Shown here: positions 14,892 to 25,649 of the stretch, piece by piece
Numbering within the stretch: the stretch's first letter is position 1
Layout of the letters: each line of letters begins with the position of its first letter
Origin: Isoetes taiwanensis
Taxonomy: Eukaryota > Streptophyta > Lycopodiopsida > Isoetales > Isoetaceae
DNA: 64,000 nt
NCBI GenBank assembly: GCA_021234155.1
Contig: JAJEKV010000002.1
Coordinates: 16,281,428 to 16,345,427, forward strand
Direction of reading: 5' to 3'
Made by a program: the position numbers and the translations under genes
The notes under the pieces: generated by a model
What the model saw: only the letters and a program-made list of their open reading frames with translations
Told to the model about the DNA's origin: nothing
Database searches by the model: none

Positions 14892-16081
14892 ATGGCTTCT
14901 CAGATAGGGGCACTACAATTTCATTTAAAGAAGCACTCGTTTTCCCTCATTTAGAATTGGGCTCCGGGTCTGCTGCTTGGAAAAATTTGGCGGTCGGCTA
15001 TGGCGGATAATGAATGGGAAGGGAATACTAAAGATCCTTATCTTTGCAGCTATAACTACAAGCGCAACTCTAGAAAAGCTGCTGCGGATGTGTTAAGGTT
15101 GAAAGGGCACTAATAGACTCTCTTCTTTGGTTACGAACTCGGGTGAAAGGTACCAATGAAACCCCTGCATGGATTATAGAACTCATTAATCAGCTTGAAG
15201 CAAAGAATCCTACACCCCCCTACAGAAGCACTTCAATTGCTTGATAGAAAATAGACTTTAGCGTAGGTTTTTCAGTTTCTAGGCCCTTTTGATTTCACAT
15301 TTATAATCGGTTTCTATAGAATCCCCTGTATGCCTTAAATGCAGGTACACTTCCTTTCCAGAACTTTTTCCCCCTTTTTGCAGTAGGTTTGCCACTTGTG
15401 AAGGTTGGAGAGATTTCACAAACTATAGATGCTTAAGGATTCATGGCACAAAATTCTATCACCTTCACAGGTCCTATTGGTTACATTTCTTTTAGTACCC
15501 GTGCCTCTTTTGAAGTTAGGAGTCCAAAATGTATGCAGGTAAATTGATTGCTCTATTTTGTTTTGCCTTGATTTTATGTTGCAACAACCCACTTAGTGAT
15601 AACTTGTTGTGACAATTTGTGGTGGTTAATCCATATATTCCATCATATCTGAGTGTTGATTGTGTGTTTTTGGATTTATCATAAGATAGTTTAGTTTATG
15701 TACTTTCATGATTCAAGGATACCATGGCTTTGCAGCATATACATTTCTAACTCTTCTATAATTTCTGAGATCAAATTTGAAGAAGGCATTATAGGTACTC
15801 CACAATTGATGGATGCCATTGATATGCGAGAGCTTTGAGCTGATGGGTCAAAAATTGATCGACTCCCATAAAAGGACTCCTTAAGCCCCCCGCAAGATGT
15901 TGCATCATCGATGTAAAAACTTTAAGCGAATTCGACTCAAAGTTCCCAATTCAAATTGATAAAAACCAGTCATGGTTGTTGACAACATATCTAGATAATG
16001 AGCTTTGCATTTCTCGTGGAGATGGGTGGAAATGTTTTTGTTTTAATGAGGGAAGGCAGTGAGTTGCTTTATTCTTTGTAA
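14892..16081 (+). pseudogene. Fibrillin-4-like (PAP/HrBP1) pseudogene
   Basis: Three exons by splice signals: 14,892-15,262, 15,345-15,538 and about 15,770-16,081. The encoded pieces match plastid-lipid-associated proteins (fibrillins) of the FBN4 type, which bind lipid in plastids: DVLRLKRALIDSL and LINQLEAKNPTP (exon 1), YTSFPELFP and SFSTRASFEVRSP (exon 2), [24 protein letters not shown] and ISRGDG (exon 3; spelled as in the cleaner copy). Breaks shared by both copies: a frame change after NPTP, TAG where Trp of the GKW motif is expected, a frameshift in exon 2 after FPELFP, a TAA in exon 2, and an extra G after ISRGDG. Introns are kept, so it is a duplicated rather than a processed pseudogene. 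Exon 1 here has additional CAG/CTG damage. Confidence 0.85.
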
Positions 16082-16984
16082 AACGTCAAGGAAAGTGGGT
16101 GAGAGATTCTTGAATTTGAGCCAATTTGCAGCTGCCGTGTGGCGATGATCTAACACACAAATTAAAAACACTAGAGCCGTTAACTGACCATCTAATTTTA
16201 ACCAAGGAATGTGGACCATACACGTGGCAAACACACAACTGGCAGGACAGAGGGAAAACAGAGCAGAGACACAAATTGAACTCCGTGAGTGATCGAAGCC
16301 AGAATCCAGTAGTTCAAACCCAGATTTCACATCGTGAATCGAAACACAATAATTCAAACTCAAATTCCAAATCGGTGAATCAAAATGCAGTGATCCAAGA
16401 CCCAGATTCCAAAACAGTGTACCAAAACCCAGAAGCAGCAGGCAAGATCAAAGCTTCAAAACCATAATTCAGCGGACAAAAAGAATGCCACAGACTCATC
16501 GCATGCAGACAGACCTCTCCGGGCAACAAAAAAAAAAGGCAGCTCTGGCAGCCCAAGTTGGTGACGGATTTAGTTCAAAAAACGTTCTGTACAAACAAAA
16601 CTTATCTGAGAAATACCTACACAACGTACATGCACTTTCCGCAATCTAAAGAGGAAGCTCCATCATAAAAGTTCTTACAAAAAGACAAATTTCCTGTCCT
16701 TACAAAAAAGAGTGACTGTATTCATCTCTTCCATACTTAGAACAGATGAGAATTGGGGTTCGATCGTTCAAAAAGACATCTGCAAGGACAAATTGTTGAA
16801 GAGATGGCGTATTTCATGTTAGTTGTACCATTTAAAGGGTACGCAAGTCCAAAAACATTAGGGAAAAACGGAAGAGTATGAACAACATCAAAAAATAAAC
16901 TAGCCTAAGGTCCCTCGGATCTTTTTGTAAATCATTTTCTGCTCGGCCATTATGGCTAGTAGAATCATTATCAGAAGGATCGAA
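16082..16984. other. Stretch between fibrillin and PARP genes
   Basis: No gene recognised. A Gln/Asn-rich plus-strand frame (16,126-16,467) runs antisense to the end of the PARP transcription unit and is broken in copy 2, so it is not called. Its right half probably contains the 3' UTR of the PARP gene. Confidence 0.5.
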
Positions 16985-19191
16985 TCAATCACAACTGGAA
17001 TTCCTGAGTCTCTGGTGATGATGTGCAAGATTAACCGACATGCCTTGGTTGACGAGCACAGATCCCTCTATAGTTGCACGCGTGTTGCTATTTGGAGGCA
17101 CCAAAGAACCGGTGTTGCTATCACGGAAGCACCGGCAAGTAGCGACACCCAGCGGCTCTCAAACTCCTTTGGCACAACATAACAAAATTTGTTGAGCAGA
17201 GGAACTTCATGAAACACCTCAACAATGGCCATGCAACAAATACCATCTTTGAAGAACCTTACACTATTCTCTTTAAGAGTTCCATACATAGCAGAACGAC
17301 AATACGGAAGGGATACATTGAACTTATGGCTGCAGTATATACCTTCACCATGAGCTGCTCCAACTGACATATAACGTGAGCTGCTCATGGATCTGATCCC
17401 ATTCCTTAGAATAGAGTACCAGTTACCACCCTGGCTGCCATGGAAGGCAAAAAAGGATTTTTGCCTAGCAATACCTTCCTTCTCAGGTGTATCATACAAT
17501 ACTGCAAACTGAGCTACTGTACCTTCAATGTTAAGCCTGTCATTTTCCTCTAACAGCTTAAGGGAGGTCCTGTTGCTAGAAAGACAATAACTTAACAACT
17601 TGTAGGCTAACCTTTGTGGATGATCTACAAACTCAGTTCCAATTTGGAGGGTCTTAATTTTCTTGGATAAGGAGTCAGTTAGCAGCTTCTCGGTCAGACC
17701 CTCACGGTTGCAGCGTGCGGATCTTGGACCCGAAGCAATAGTTTTTAACACATTTTTGATCAGCAATATCATCTTGTTCTGTCCATTTGTGCCTTTGTTG
17801 AATTGGCTTGGCCTCGGGAGGAATGTAACTTTGATCCCCAAACCAACCATTATGTTTTCTGTTCTCGTTCCTTGAGGAGGAAGCTTGGGAAGGGTTCAAG
17901 GACATCCCCTCATTTGTTTCTTGGCGGCAATAAGTAGTGAAATCTCTAGCTCTACCACAACTGGAAAATGTTTTACTGTGCCAATCTGAGATGATGCGGA
18001 CCTTGTTCTGGAATTCAAAGCGGGCATTTTATGCGCTACACAAGAAAGGAGCTTCATTGGCCTTCTTGGAAGCAATCTGCAGCAAAGGGGACACCAACTT
18101 GGTAGCATGCAAAGTTGGCTGGCCACAAAATATAATAATCCTAGAAAGGGATTCTGAATAATGTTTGCAACCTGGAGGGCATTTAACATGGTGCCATTGT
18201 TCTTAGCCAGCCATTCTGCATCAATAATGATCTTGTTCGATGCCACCTTTCCAGATGTATAAAAGTTGATGAACAAGTCTACCAACAAATGGACAAGGAC
18301 CTGAGTTCCATAGTTCTTGGGGCATTTTTCCTTTAGATTTTGACTAAACCGAAGAACTTGCAAATGGGCAGTGCTGAAGTCTGCCTTACTGAAGGTAGAT
18401 GCATTCCACTGCCTTGGACCATAGTCTAGCAGTATCGTCAATGGCGCAACAGAGTCCAGTCCGAGAGGATCGAGGATGCTGCAATACTTACTTTGTGGAA
18501 GCAAGGTGCCAAGCATGATTTCCAGCTTTACAAAAGTTGTTGCATGTGTGACTCTGCAATGCCGTAAATAAGCCGCTGGCACACATAACTGCTCTGATAT
18601 TTCTTCTGCTACCACCTTTGAGTTTGCACATTTCATTGCTGCATCCATAGCAAAAGAATACAAGGAACCCTCTTCCTTGCTGTAAAAAGTTGTTTCAGGC
18701 CTTTCTTCATGATAATCACCATAAAAGTCTACCTCATCCTCCTCCTCCAGCTCGTTCTCCTCCTCATCATCATTATCACTAATAGGAAAAACATCATGAT
18801 CATCATCAAGACCATCAATTTCTTGATTGGTTTGATCAACTGATATTATGGCATCAGGGTCATCTTTACAATCTGTGGCCAATTTTATCTTCTTATGTCG
18901 ATAAGCAGCAAAGATAAGTAGCAAACTGTCCAAAACCTTGAACAACTGCTCAAACTGATCATCGGGCTGATCGTGTTGCATGCGATCGTTCAGGTCCATG
19001 ATCATGTCCTGCATTCTCTCATCAGCTCCATCAACCAGCATAACAAAGCACAAGGGCATCATCACCATAAGGGTGACATGACCCACTTCCACTCTCACAT
19101 TGTTATTCTCTTCTACTAGACTTAAACCCAATTCTGCTACTCTGCGATCATGCTGCTGGACCCAAGACTGGATAGCCATCACTGTCGTCAT
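16985..19191 (-). CDS. PARP6/8/16-type mono-ADP-ribosyltransferase
   Basis: A single-exon minus-strand gene of about 735 codons, here split by indels near 17,870 and 17,130 that copy 2 lacks. The start ATG (19,189-19,191) gives MTTVMAIQSW. The order is: N-terminal domain (about residues 1-115), acidic linker (ISDNDDEEENELEEEDEVD, about 18,720-18,800), a middle region with a UBC/RWD-like feel (ILLDYGPRQWNASTF, LPSWCPLCCRLLPRRP), and the C-terminal catalytic domain. That domain holds the NAD-binding His in FFAFHGSQGGNWYSILRNGI and the Tyr in GAAHGEGIYCS. The usual third-residue Glu is not seen (RVVLRYLLV), as in mono-ART PARPs. Such enzymes attach single ADP-ribose units to proteins. The family occurs in animals, fungi and some plants; classic angiosperm PARPs are PARP1/2/3 and RCD1 types. 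No membrane segment is evident. A telo-box pair lies just upstream. Confidence 0.85.
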
Positions 19192-19206
19192 GCTCGGAAT
19201 TCTATC

Positions 19207-19278
19207 ATTTAAAATTCACAGGGTTTAGGGTTCAGAAAAGGTATTTAAAATTCACAGGGTTTAGGGTTCAGAAAAGGT
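19207..19278 (-). promoter_or_regulatory. Telo-box pair upstream of the PARP gene
   Basis: Two 36-bp tandem units, each holding cagggtttagggttc. On the PARP strand this reads gaaccctaaaccctg, which contains the AAACCCTA telo-box common in promoters and 5' leaders of plant growth-related genes. It starts 16 bp upstream of the PARP ATG, so it may lie in the 5' leader. Two units are too few for an interstitial telomere tract. Confidence 0.6.
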
Positions 19279-19831
19279 TTTCTTACCTTCTGTCAATTTG
19301 GTAATTTGCGCGCAGCCCAGTTCGCAGATGGAAGAACACAGAAGATCACAGCTCCTGGCCAAACGACCTTCCGCTCAAGATCACCAATTCACGACACAAG
19401 TAAGCTTCCAATTATTATTTTCAAAGAACATAAAATAACAGAATACAGACATTGCCGACCTCCTGGACATTAATCCGGTTCTTGCACAGCAAAAAACACA
19501 TGTACAAACCTGCAATTACTAGTCCGACAACAAAATCATAAGCAAGACTCACCAGCATCCTCCGCGACGCTCCTCCCAGTCAGGCGACTACACCGGCATG
19601 CCTGCGTGACCTGTCCATCAAATCTCCATTGAATCTCCAGAACGTTCTTCTTCTATTTTCAAACCATCCACACGCAAAGCCAACTCCGTCTCCCAGAGAA
19701 CCACCAAAAAACCTTCGCCTGCCAGCAAACAGCTCAAAACTGTGCAAAAAATACCATGCACATACGATTTCACCTACATACACACACAAAATCAAGCCAA
19801 AACCATGTGTGACATACGGTCCCCAAATACG

Positions 19832-19909
19832 AAACGAAATAATTGGAAGCTTATGGCTTCCATTGGAGGGAAACCAAATAATTGGAAGCTTATGGCTTCC
19901 ATTGGAGGG
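19832..19909. repeat. 39-bp tandem pair
   Basis: Two units of aaa[c/cc]..aaataattggaagcttatgg followed by cttccattggaggg. Each unit contains an ATTGG, so it reads as CCAAT on the other strand. Present also at 51,595-51,672. Confidence 0.85.
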
Positions 19910-20663
19910 ATCTGATGTTGCCCTTCTAATTATAGTGCAAGGGAAGCTAAATTTCCAGCCGCTTTTGCCTTCCGTCATAAGCTGAAAAGATAAAAGATAG
20001 GACATGCTCGAGCGACAAAAATAGTTGTCCAACGCAGTGTATGCTAAATTCCTAGGAACAATGGCATACTACCAGACAAAATTAGAAATTACCTGTTGTC
20101 TAAATTTTTCGCAGGAACTTGTTCCTACTAGGAAATTAATATTATTGTGTAATTACCCGTAACCACAAAAAAAGCCAGAGTATTTAAGGTGCATCCTTAC
20201 TACGCTAAAAAATAGTCGGTATCTATGACACCTTGCAAGTTACAGGCACTGTAGTAGCATTCCCATTTCGCAACTGGAATTTGATTTTGCTGATATGGCA
20301 CAGGCCTGGAACTCCAAATCAAATGGATTCAAAAGCTTTTGAATACCCTAAATCAGAACTGAGTTTGTCCTCTAACAAGATTTCATTTGTCCTCTTTCTG
20401 ATTTCATTTGTCTTCTTCCTCAGAACTGACCAAAACGCATCACAGGTGCAATAGGAATGGTGGTCTTCTGAAACCGGCAACTGGGACCATGAAATTGGTG
20501 CATAAAATTGCCGGTGCTGGCTAATGGGAATACACCCTTACCGTTAGCCTACAAAAATTCTAGAAAAAGACTTTTCACTATGGTTTATAAATATTATTTT
20601 ATTATTATGAATAATAATAATTGTGTATCCATTAAATACCATCAATGTCCATCTTTCTTTTTT

Positions 20664-20688
20664 GGGTTGCCCCTAGGGGGGCAAACCC
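20664..20688. repeat. 25-bp palindrome
   Basis: gggttgcccctagggg followed by ggcaaaccc pairs with itself almost completely around ctag. It is repeated in copy 2 at 52,430-52,454. It could be the fused ends of a small inverted-repeat element or a binding site. Nothing nearby decides. Confidence 0.6.
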
Positions 20689-20928
20689 TCGTTATAATGG
20701 GTATGTGGGCATATCGGGTATATGCCCGACATATGCCTAGCATATCTTGGTATTTGCTCAAAGCCAGGCTGCTTTGCTGTAAACTCTCGGTCATCCAGCT
20801 GGAGAATTCTCCACTTGGGCAGATGGCGAGTATTTTGGTGGGTTTTTTGATCGGATGTCTTACCCTCAGCGTAGCCGCCCTCGATTCAGAGCAGGTCTTC
20901 TCAACATACCAAGGCCAAGAGCGAAAAA

Positions 20929-21535
20929 ATGCAGGGCAAGGCCTCTGTTGGCGGCCTTGAAAACGAGGGAGTTGATGCAAAAAAACGAGTCATTGATCTG
21001 TATCTTAGTCAAGCAGCAGAGCAGGAAGAAGCATTGAGGGACCTGTCATCTCACATAGCAGGGAAAGATGGTGAATATACATCTCATGCAAAGGGTTCAA
21101 AAGGCAAAAGAATATGCATCTCATGCAAAAGAACAAAAGGCGATGAATATGTATGGAGGCTTCTGAGAGAAATTTCTTTGAATAAGCCTGAAAATTTGGT
21201 GAATATGCATCAATGCTAAGGGCAAAGCGATGAATATGCATCAAATGCATCCAACAAAATTTGGTGAATATGCATCCCATGCCCAAGAGCGATGAATATG
21301 CATCATTTGCATCAACAAAGGCGGTGAATATGCATCACATGCCAAAGGCAAAAGCGGTGAATATGCATCGGATGGCTATTGAATATGCATCACATGCCAA
21401 GGGTAAAAGGTAGTGAATATGCATCGGATGCTCGAGAAAGGAAGCTGAAGCGGGCGCGGGAGAAGGGATTTGTCGGTGTTATTCTTTCCAAAATTTGGAG
21501 ATACCATAAGCGCTACAAAGGAGAAACTTTTCAAA
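20929..21535 (+). pseudogene. LEA group 3-like pseudogene (damaged copy)
   Basis: Starts MQGKASVG and ALRDLSSHIAGKDGEY, then enters 11-residue-type repeats of a late embryogenesis abundant protein. Repeats are hard to read here because nearly every CAG word is changed (for example ggcagtgaatatgcatcag has become gcggtgaatatgcatcgg). LEA group 3 proteins are hydrophilic, form helices on drying, and protect cells during desiccation. See copy 2 (52,693) for the readable version. Confidence 0.65.
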
Positions 21536-21593
21536 AGCGATCCACGAGGTAATAAAATTTTTGAAGGGCTCAAAATTTTGGTTTCAAAGGGTT

Positions 21594-23112
21594 ACATTTA
21601 TATGGAGTCGCGGGCACGAGGAAAAAATGTAAACTATCTAGCTCTAGAGGAGGTTGGAAATTTGATTTTTGTATGATCATAGTTCTATCTGACATGGCGA
21701 GTTTTGAGCATCAAGCAGGATACGGGTAGTAGGAATGAAGTTGTATTTGGGTGATAATATAACATCTTGGCGGGCCACAAAGCGAGCTGCGATAGGCGCT
21801 ATTCTCTTAAGATGATACAAGATAGTACATATGGATCATGCGGAGCGGATCTGTTCATTCAATATTGGGCGATGGGATATGGGTGGAAATACCTTCGTTA
21901 GCATTCGAGCTCACACAAAGTTACATATATGAGTTTTTTCGCCGTCAATAGCTCTCGGTCTTCAAATGGTAAGTTATATTTTACTTGGTCTAAAAGAGAT
22001 TCTAGTGCACGATATTACTCGCATTGTACCATTGAACCCGATGGAGTGATCAGAGTTAGAATTAGATCTTCAAATAATAATTGGTTCCTAGCTTGGGAAC
22101 AACCCAAAGATGCCTTCATGTAGAAAGAATATGTGGCCAATTTGGAATGCGTAAAATGGCGAATCTCTCGCATGTAGCTGCATTTGGGGTTTATTCTGCT
22201 TTGGTTATGATGGATGGATGCAATCAGATTGGTCCCAGGGTTGTGTGCTAAATCGATCCCTAAGTTGTTCCCAAACTTTTGATTTTGTCACATTGTCTCA
22301 AACATCTTATCAAACAAACAGTTCTGGCGTCGTAGGTCTTCAGATTTCAGCATCTTCAGGCAGAAGTACATACAATAGGCAAAATTCAACACAAAAATCT
22401 AGTTTGTCTCAGAGAGTTTTGTGCAGAGAATGCCCACAGGCTTCTAGTGTATGAATATGTAGAAAAAGGGTCCCTTAACCGTTATCTGTTCTCTGCAAAT
22501 AATGCGGAGGATAAACTGGTAGACTGGATCACCAGGTTCAATATTGCTTTAGGAACTGCAAGGGCACTAGCTTATCTACATGAAGAATGCAAGGATTGCA
22601 TAATTCCTTTGTGACATCAAACACGAGAACATACTATTAGATGAAGATTTAAGTCCTAAGGTGTAGGATTAAGGCTAGCCAAGTTGATGGGGAGAAACTT
22701 TAGTAGAGTGCTTATAAGCATGAAGGGAACACCAGGTTATCTTGCTCCAGAATGGGTATCGAGAGGGTTCAATCCTTTGCTAAGGCTGATGTGTTCAGCT
22801 ATGGCATGACATTGCTTGAGATCTTATGCGGATGACAGAATTATCAAACTGGGTGAGGAGGATGATGATAAGATATTCTTCCCATTGTGGGTTATCAATC
22901 AGATGAAGGCAGGCAATACTCAAGCTGTGATTGATCCAAGATTTCAGGGAAGTTTTGATAGGGTTCAAGCTGCTATGTTGCTAAGATTGGCCATATGATG
23001 TACTCAGGATGAAGAGTCTGAGAGACCTAGCATGGGAAGAGTAGTGCAAATGCTTGAGGGGAGTGTACAGGTGGGGGAGCCTCCTGTCCCTAAATCTTAT
23101 CTCATGCTTTAA
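21594..23112 (+). pseudogene. G-type lectin S-receptor kinase pseudogene (damaged)
   Basis: Same structure as 53,366-54,874. CAG/CTG-type changes break the lectin and kinase frames here, for example cactgtgacatcaaacctgag has become cctttgtgacatcaaacacgag at the catalytic loop (22,605). Intact pieces include NGKLYFTWSKRDSSARYYSH (21,965) and VIDPRFQGSFDRVQAAMLLR (22,930). It ends at TAA 23,110-23,112. Confidence 0.75.
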
Positions 23113-23544
23113 TCTTATCCATCCATTCTATGATCATATTAGGAAAAATGACTAAAGTCTAGTTGCAATGCCTTCAAGTGAGTAGCATCTAGCACAACGA
23201 TGTGAAAACCTGCATTCTTTGTGAGCATAAGAAATAAACATCCATAGAAAAAAGTGTTTATCTTGAGTTTGATGAACAATTTGTAATACTCAGCGGATTA
23301 GTTTATTGAATTTGCAAGCAATAGGTGGCACTTAGATTATCGATTGTCATGTCCTCCATAGCTAGTTGCATTGCAGTCTATGCTTTTTTGTAACTAATCC
23401 TTGGCCGCTATCCAAACTGCTTAAATTGGTACATATACATGCTAATTAAATTCAATTTATTTGCGAAAATCAGGAAAGCAAAAGAAATAGCTAGTGAAAT
23501 GCACAAATATGTACACATAATCTAGAACTTAGTTTGTTCTAGAA

Positions 23545-23770
23545 TCATGTTTGCATGTAGTATGGGCACAATTTTTTTGGAAACTTTTCAAAATTGAAAA
23601 TTGATCTTATTGCCTTATTTGCATGCAATATGGGAAACCTGAGATGATTTGTGTGCCTAAAACTTTTCAAGACTTATTTGCATGCAATAAGAAGAGCCCT
23701 GAGATCACTATCTTTTCTCCTTGAAACTCTTCTGCTCTTATTTGCATGCGATTATCAAAGCAAAGATCAT
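23545..23770. repeat. Degenerate ~65-bp repeats with TTTGCATGCA core
   Basis: Four units centred on tttgcatgtagtatggg (23,550), tttgcatgcaatatggg (23,619), tttgcatgcaataag (23,678) and tttgcatgcg (23,741; tttgcatgcagtatc in copy 2). CATGCA is the RY motif bound by B3-domain seed regulators, though chance within a repeat is as likely. The same array lies at 55,317-55,535. Confidence 0.65.
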
Positions 23771-24366
23771 AGTTTTTTTTTTTTTTTTTATTGAAGCGCC
23801 TTCAACAACGAGCACAAAGAAGGGGAGAGGCTAAAAATTTATTTCAGAATTACCGCGTATCGGCAAAGAAATTTGATTCAACTTACCCTGTTTATAAAAT
23901 GCGGGCAAAGCGGTGCATTCTTCAATACTACGAAGCACAATGTCATTTTGATCAAAGGGCATTTTTGAGAATTTTTGTAAATACAAATGGTAAAGCTGTA
24001 AGAGCATTTTCCTTAAGTAATGTATTAAGTAGTTGCTCCTAGAATACTACGAGTTAGGCCTATATTAGCAACCACATAACAATTTCTTTGACACCATAGG
24101 TTATCACTTGGTGGTTGTTGGTATGACATGGCAAGTTGGATGCAACATAGGACTAGGTGGTCTCAAATGGCACTTGGTGCTGCCATATAGTCCTAGGGAT
24201 GGCACATAGCACTTGTTGGTGTCATATATGACATGATGGTGCCCGAGTACACAGCAGTTGATGATGCCACACTTGGTGATGCCTCTTTAATGGTTGGGTG
24301 TTAAGTTGCTAGGATGAGGATCTTTGTTCTTTTTTCTATAAAGTTCCTAGTGAAAACCATGAATGC

Positions 24367-24466
24367 GTGGAGGCATGGTTGACACACCAACAATGTCTAG
24401 TAAGCGGACATCCTTGTGGAGGCATGGTTGACGCACAAAGAATGTCTAGTAAATGGACATCCTTGT
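24367..24466. repeat. ~50-bp tandem pair
   Basis: Two units of gtggaggcatggttgac[a/g]cac with aatgtctagtaa and ggacatcctt. Also present at 56,129-56,228. Confidence 0.8.
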
Positions 24467-24709
24467 AACGTGGAGACAAGTTACCTTCAGTTTTGGGACA
24501 TAATCTTTTTGGGTTGCAAGAATCGAGACCCTCCGGTAGATAATCTCTCTCCGTATCTGAGTATGCATGGCTAATTCTTGTCTCTAAATGACGGAACACG
24601 AAAGAAAATCCTTTAATATTGGCGATAGGTTGCTTCTGCAGCTAGTTGCCCTGGATACGGCCTACACCATACAGGGCAGTTTGTATAAGTTAACATTGGA
24701 AATGGTAAT

Positions 24710-24895
24710 GTGATCAAGATACCAGTCTCTAGCCCTAAGGAAGTGAATGATGTTGTCATTTATAAGGCTCGAGGAGATGTTCCTGCTGGCACAACAAAAA
24801 TTTCAATCTACTCACTATCTAGAGCTCCTCTTGATCTTCATGTATTCTGGGAAGACTTCGATGAAATTTTCAATTTGAAAAAAGGTCATCAATAG
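24710..24895 (+). CDS. Short hypothetical ORF or exon
   Basis: Sixty-one codons starting MIKIPVSSPKEVNDVVIYKA with good codon balance and ending TAA-like at KKGHQ. The frame is open a little upstream (GNGNVIKIPV), so it may be the last exon of a longer gene or a remnant. I recognise no family. It is kept at 56,472-56,657 with changes only at CAG/CTG-type sites (VLQEDSDE against VFWEDFDE). Confidence 0.35.
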   Translation: MIKIPVSSPKEVNDVVIYKARGDVPAGTTKISIYSLSRAPLDLHVFWEDFDEIFNLKKGHQ

Positions 24896-25649
24896 TCATT
24901 ATGTTGGACTTACCAATTTCTTTTTGGTCATAACCACTTTGTGTTTGACATTTATTGTGCTTCATCGCGAGGGGACGGGTTTATCATGGACAATTTAATT
25001 TATCACGGAATAGATTCAGGTCTATTATGGTTGTGAATTAACAACTCTTCTCTTCTTTGCCCTTTGGAGGAAGAATCTCTCTTGCTCATTCAATCATAGA
25101 AGCACATGATACCAATTTGCTCATCCATGTGGGTTTGTGGCATATTCAAGTATATGTCGATTATATGCTTTCGAAAACATGATTTTGAGCGTGATTTAAG
25201 CCATTTCACTCTCGGGTCCGGAGGAGGTACATCACCTTTTTTTTTGCTTTTTCTTCTTAGCTGGGGCTTTTTCACAATCGGCGGTGTAGCGGACACATCG
25301 AGAACATCATTAATTGCTTGGCTCCTAGGGATGGGCGATTTTGATCAATGTTGATTGCTTTGCTCCGCCATTACCGCCATCGACCTTTGTATTCATATGA
25401 AAGCGAGAGAACCATCTTCACGGAGGAGGATTTTTCGTAAAGAAAGAGGAAAGAAGAGAGGGCGGTTGCAAGAAAAGGAAAGAAGGGCTTGCTGCGGGAC
25501 ATCTTCTTAACCCACGTATTTTGCTTCTTTTTCTTGCAAAAGGTAGGCGTGGAGGGTTGGTTGGGACGAAATACAAAAAGGTAATCTTGCTACGGTGGTT
25601 TTATTTGCACTGCCGATGCAAATTTCTTGGCAATGCGGCTATTTCGAGG
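24896..25649. other. Intergenic stretch, no gene seen
   Basis: AT-rich with no sustained frame shared by both copies. Its right part (25,350-25,650) may belong to the 5' end of the hAT element. No terminal inverted repeat was found. Confidence 0.5.

Larger units (their letters stand above)
19279..20928. other. Intergenic stretch with small repeats
   Basis: No recognised gene. It includes a 39-bp tandem pair at 19,832-19,909 and a near-perfect palindrome at 20,664-20,688. This is the only long zone where the two copies differ by ordinary substitutions and indels. One indel near 19,580-19,650 replaces tens of bases. A 5' leader or intron of the PARP gene could lie at its left end. Confidence 0.5.
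23113..24709. other. Intergenic stretch with degenerate repeats
   Basis: No gene seen. It contains a degenerate ~65-bp repeat (23,545-23,770), a T-run at 23,773-23,789, a stretch rich in ttggtg/tggcac words (24,100-24,300), and a 50-bp tandem pair (24,367-24,466). Confidence 0.5.

Noticed and set aside
16126-16467. Gln/Asn-rich 113-codon plus-strand frame
   Set aside because: It lies antisense to the 3' flank of the PARP gene, is low in complexity, and is interrupted in copy 2 in a mostly clean region.
17896-17930. Real frameshifts splitting the PARP gene into two genes
   Set aside because: Copy 2 reads straight through this point, and the differences here are of the CAG/CTG type.
19207-19278. 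Interstitial telomere tract
   Set aside because: Only one TTTAGGG-like word occurs per 36-bp unit and there are two units. A telo-box in a 5' leader fits better.
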